A DNA stretch of 64,000 nt from Ekhidna lutea (GTDB lineage: Bacteria > Bacteroidota > Bacteroidia > Cytophagales > Cyclobacteriaceae), in the NCBI RefSeq assembly GCF_900188325.1, contig NZ_FZPD01000004.1, positions 192,501-256,500 on the forward strand, given 5' to 3'. This document shows positions 62,597-64,000 of the stretch, in pieces. The notes under the pieces are model-generated. The model was not told where the DNA came from. It saw only the letters and a list, made by a program, of their open reading frames with translations, and made no database searches. Every line of letters begins with the position of its first letter. Position 1 is the first letter of the stretch. A program made the position numbers and the translations under genes.

Positions 62597-64000
62597 TTAC
62601 CGCCTCGTCCGTATGACACGGAATTCTATCCTGCGGTTGGACTGGCGGTTGGATTCAGAAGTATTAGGATATAAAGGTTGGGTATCTGCATAGCCCTTGA
62701 ATTCTAGTCTATCAGACGCTATTCCCATGTATTTAAGCTTTTCGTAAACAGCCTTGGCTCTTAGTCTTGATAAATTCTCATTGTACGATGTTGATCCAAT
62801 GTCATCTGTGTGACCTGAGATTTCTACTACTATAGAAGGGTTCTCCTCAAGGAGGTCAAATGCGTTTTGGATTTCGGATATCGATTTATCATCAAGCTCA
62901 TAGGAGTCCAGTTCAAAGTAGATGTTTTTTAGAACGAGTGACTCTCCTATTTCAATCGGCTGAAGTGCTATGTTGATAGTATCCGGCTTTACTAAACTTG
63001 AAACTTCAGTTTCAAAGTGAAAATCAGAATAAATAAATCCTTTCTTCTTAACATATGCCGCCAGTTCCAAACCGACAGGTAAAACCATATAATATTCGCC
63101 CGTTATTGAATCAGACTTGCTTCCATATATAGTTTCGTTCGTTTCCAGATTTACAACCTGAACATTGGCTGATAAGGGTTGGTTTGATTTGACATTGGTA
63201 ACAGTGCCAACAATATAAGAGGTGCTTACAGCTTTCACTTCTTCGCTTAATTGTATGCTTACAATCTTACTATCCAGTATCTCAAAGTTTTTCTGTTCTT
63301 CTTTAGCAAAAAATGCACTTTCTCCATCGCTGCTAATTACTATGGCCACCTCATCTTTGTGGGTATTAATTGGATAGCCTAGATTCTGAGGTGCGGACCA
63401 GTTAGAATCCAACCTATTCGAATAATAAAGATCATAGCCTCCCATGCCAGGATATCCATTCGCCGAGAAATAAAGTTGCTTTCCGTTTGGATGTATAAAT
63501 GGTGTTGTTTCGTCTCTTCGGGTATTTATTTCAGGGCCGAGATTAACAGGCGTTTTCCACTTACCATTTTCATTTTTAGTTACCCAAAGGTCTCTTCCAC
63601 CAAAACCTCCGGATCTGTTAGAAGAAAAATACAGCGTTCGTCCGTCCGCTGATAGAGATGGCTGAGACTCCCAATACATGGAATTGACCGGTTTGCCAAG
63701 ATTTTTTGGCTTTGACCAATTGTCTCCAACCTTTTTAGTTATATACAAATCGCAACTTCCGAATGAATGTTGATCATCGCAAGATGTAAAGATCATTGTC
63801 CGTCCATCAGCGGAAACTGTACACGCTCCTTCATTCAATGGTGAATTGATTCGAGGGGAAACCGATTGCCCTGGAGTCCATCTACCATCTATTTTTTTAC
63901 TCACCACGATATCCTCATCACCCTGAACATGGTCTCGCTTGGTATAAAACAAGCTGGCATTGTCTATGGTAATTGACGGCAAGTATTGTAGTCTAAATCG
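62597..64000 (-). CDS. PD40-repeat OmpA-family peptidoglycan-binding protein, 5' end outside the window
   Basis: The reading frame is open to the window edge (the upstream residues read RFRLQYLPSITID), so the N-terminus is missing. The visible 467 or so residues hold WD40-like PD40 repeats (TVSADGRTMIFTSC, SLSADGRTLYFSSNRSGGFGGRDLW, FIHPNGKQLYFSANGYPGMGGYDLYYSN, VISSDGESAFFAKE), a CarboxypepD-like domain (YIVGTVTNVKSNQPLSANVQVV) and a C-terminal OmpA domain (NIYFELDSYELDDKSISEI; VEISGHTDDIGSTSYNENLSRLRAKAVYEKL; GYADTQP; NRRIEFRVI). It anchors the outer membrane to peptidoglycan. PorE-like T9SS proteins share this architecture, but such proteins are numerous. Confidence 0.9.
   Translation of the reverse strand, partial: RFRLQYLPSITIDNASLFYTKRDHVQGDEDIVVSKKIDGRWTPGQSVSPRINSPLNEGACTVSADGRTMIFTSCDDQHSFGSCDLYITKKVGDNWSKPKNLGKPVNSMYWESQPSLSADGRTLYFSSNRSGGFGGRDLWVTKNENGKWKTPVNLGPEINTRRDETTPFIHPNGKQLYFSANGYPGMGGYDLYYSNRLDSNWSAPQNLGYPINTHKDEVAIVISSDGESAFFAKEEQKNFEILDSKIVSIQLSEEVKAVSTSYIVGTVTNVKSNQPLSANVQVVNLETNETIYGSKSDSITGEYYMVLPVGLELAAYVKKKGFIYSDFHFETEVSSLVKPDTINIALQPIEIGESLVLKNIYFELDSYELDDKSISEIQNAFDLLEENPSIVVEISGHTDDIGSTSYNENLSRLRAKAVYEKLKYMGIASDRLEFKGYADTQPLYPNTSESNRQSNRRIEFRVIRTRR

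Overview
The window is bacterial DNA from a member of the Bacteroidota, most likely the class Cytophagia. The evidence is a SusC/SusD pair, proteins ending in type IX secretion (T9SS) sorting domains, SprB-type repeats, a Bacteroidota-style RHS core, promoters of the TTG-N19-TAnnTTTG type, AT-rich sequence and almost no Shine-Dalgarno sites. Genus cannot be read from the sequence.

Layout. 1-2750: a (p)ppGpp synthetase/hydrolase and a Fur-family regulator on the minus strand. 2770-4325: tRNA-Leu(UAG), a hairpin, and trigger factor (tig). 4369-15313: one compact plus-strand operon for a type II secretion/type IV pilus-like machine, with pseudopilins, GspF, prepilin peptidase, GspE, GspD, and L-, M- and C-like assembly proteins, closed by a perfect bidirectional terminator. 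15366-19610: a 1414-aa fiber-like adhesin. 19680-20765: a REP-associated tyrosine transposase (RAYT) embedded in matching REP palindromes and flanked by a 145-bp direct repeat. 20781-44291: a 23.5-kb minus-strand operon encoding three giant secreted proteins (1925, 1601 and 3766 aa) that together look like a split RHS/Tc-BC type assembly. Three small secreted proteins sit between or after them, and the last one overlaps the RHS tip gene like an immunity gene. 44479-45564: two lipoproteins, one OmpH/Skp-like. 45787-47691: clpP-clpX. 47694-48977: a degenerate LpxB-like protein and a QueD/PTPS enzyme. 49063-54248: an operon with a BNR/PKD T9SS cargo. 54278-56131: an FG-GAP/UnbV T9SS cargo. 56135-62347: a SusC-SusD-lipoprotein-MORN lipoprotein operon. 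62597-64000: a PD40/OmpA protein cut by the window edge.

How the parts relate. tig and clpP-clpX are neighbours in many bacteria. Here about 41 kb of accessory surface and secretion genes lies between them, so the T2SS operon, fiber gene, RAYT/REP block and RHS operon occupy a split housekeeping locus. Almost everything outside the housekeeping genes is exported, which suggests a surface-adhesion, polymer-uptake or contact-competition lifestyle. The most interesting candidates are the split RHS operon with its toxin/immunity-like end and its paired upstream repeats, the RAYT/REP block, and the T2SS-like operon whose pseudopilins have an altered cleavage-site residue next to a minimal peptidase. 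Functional statements rest on motifs read by eye; no database search was possible.
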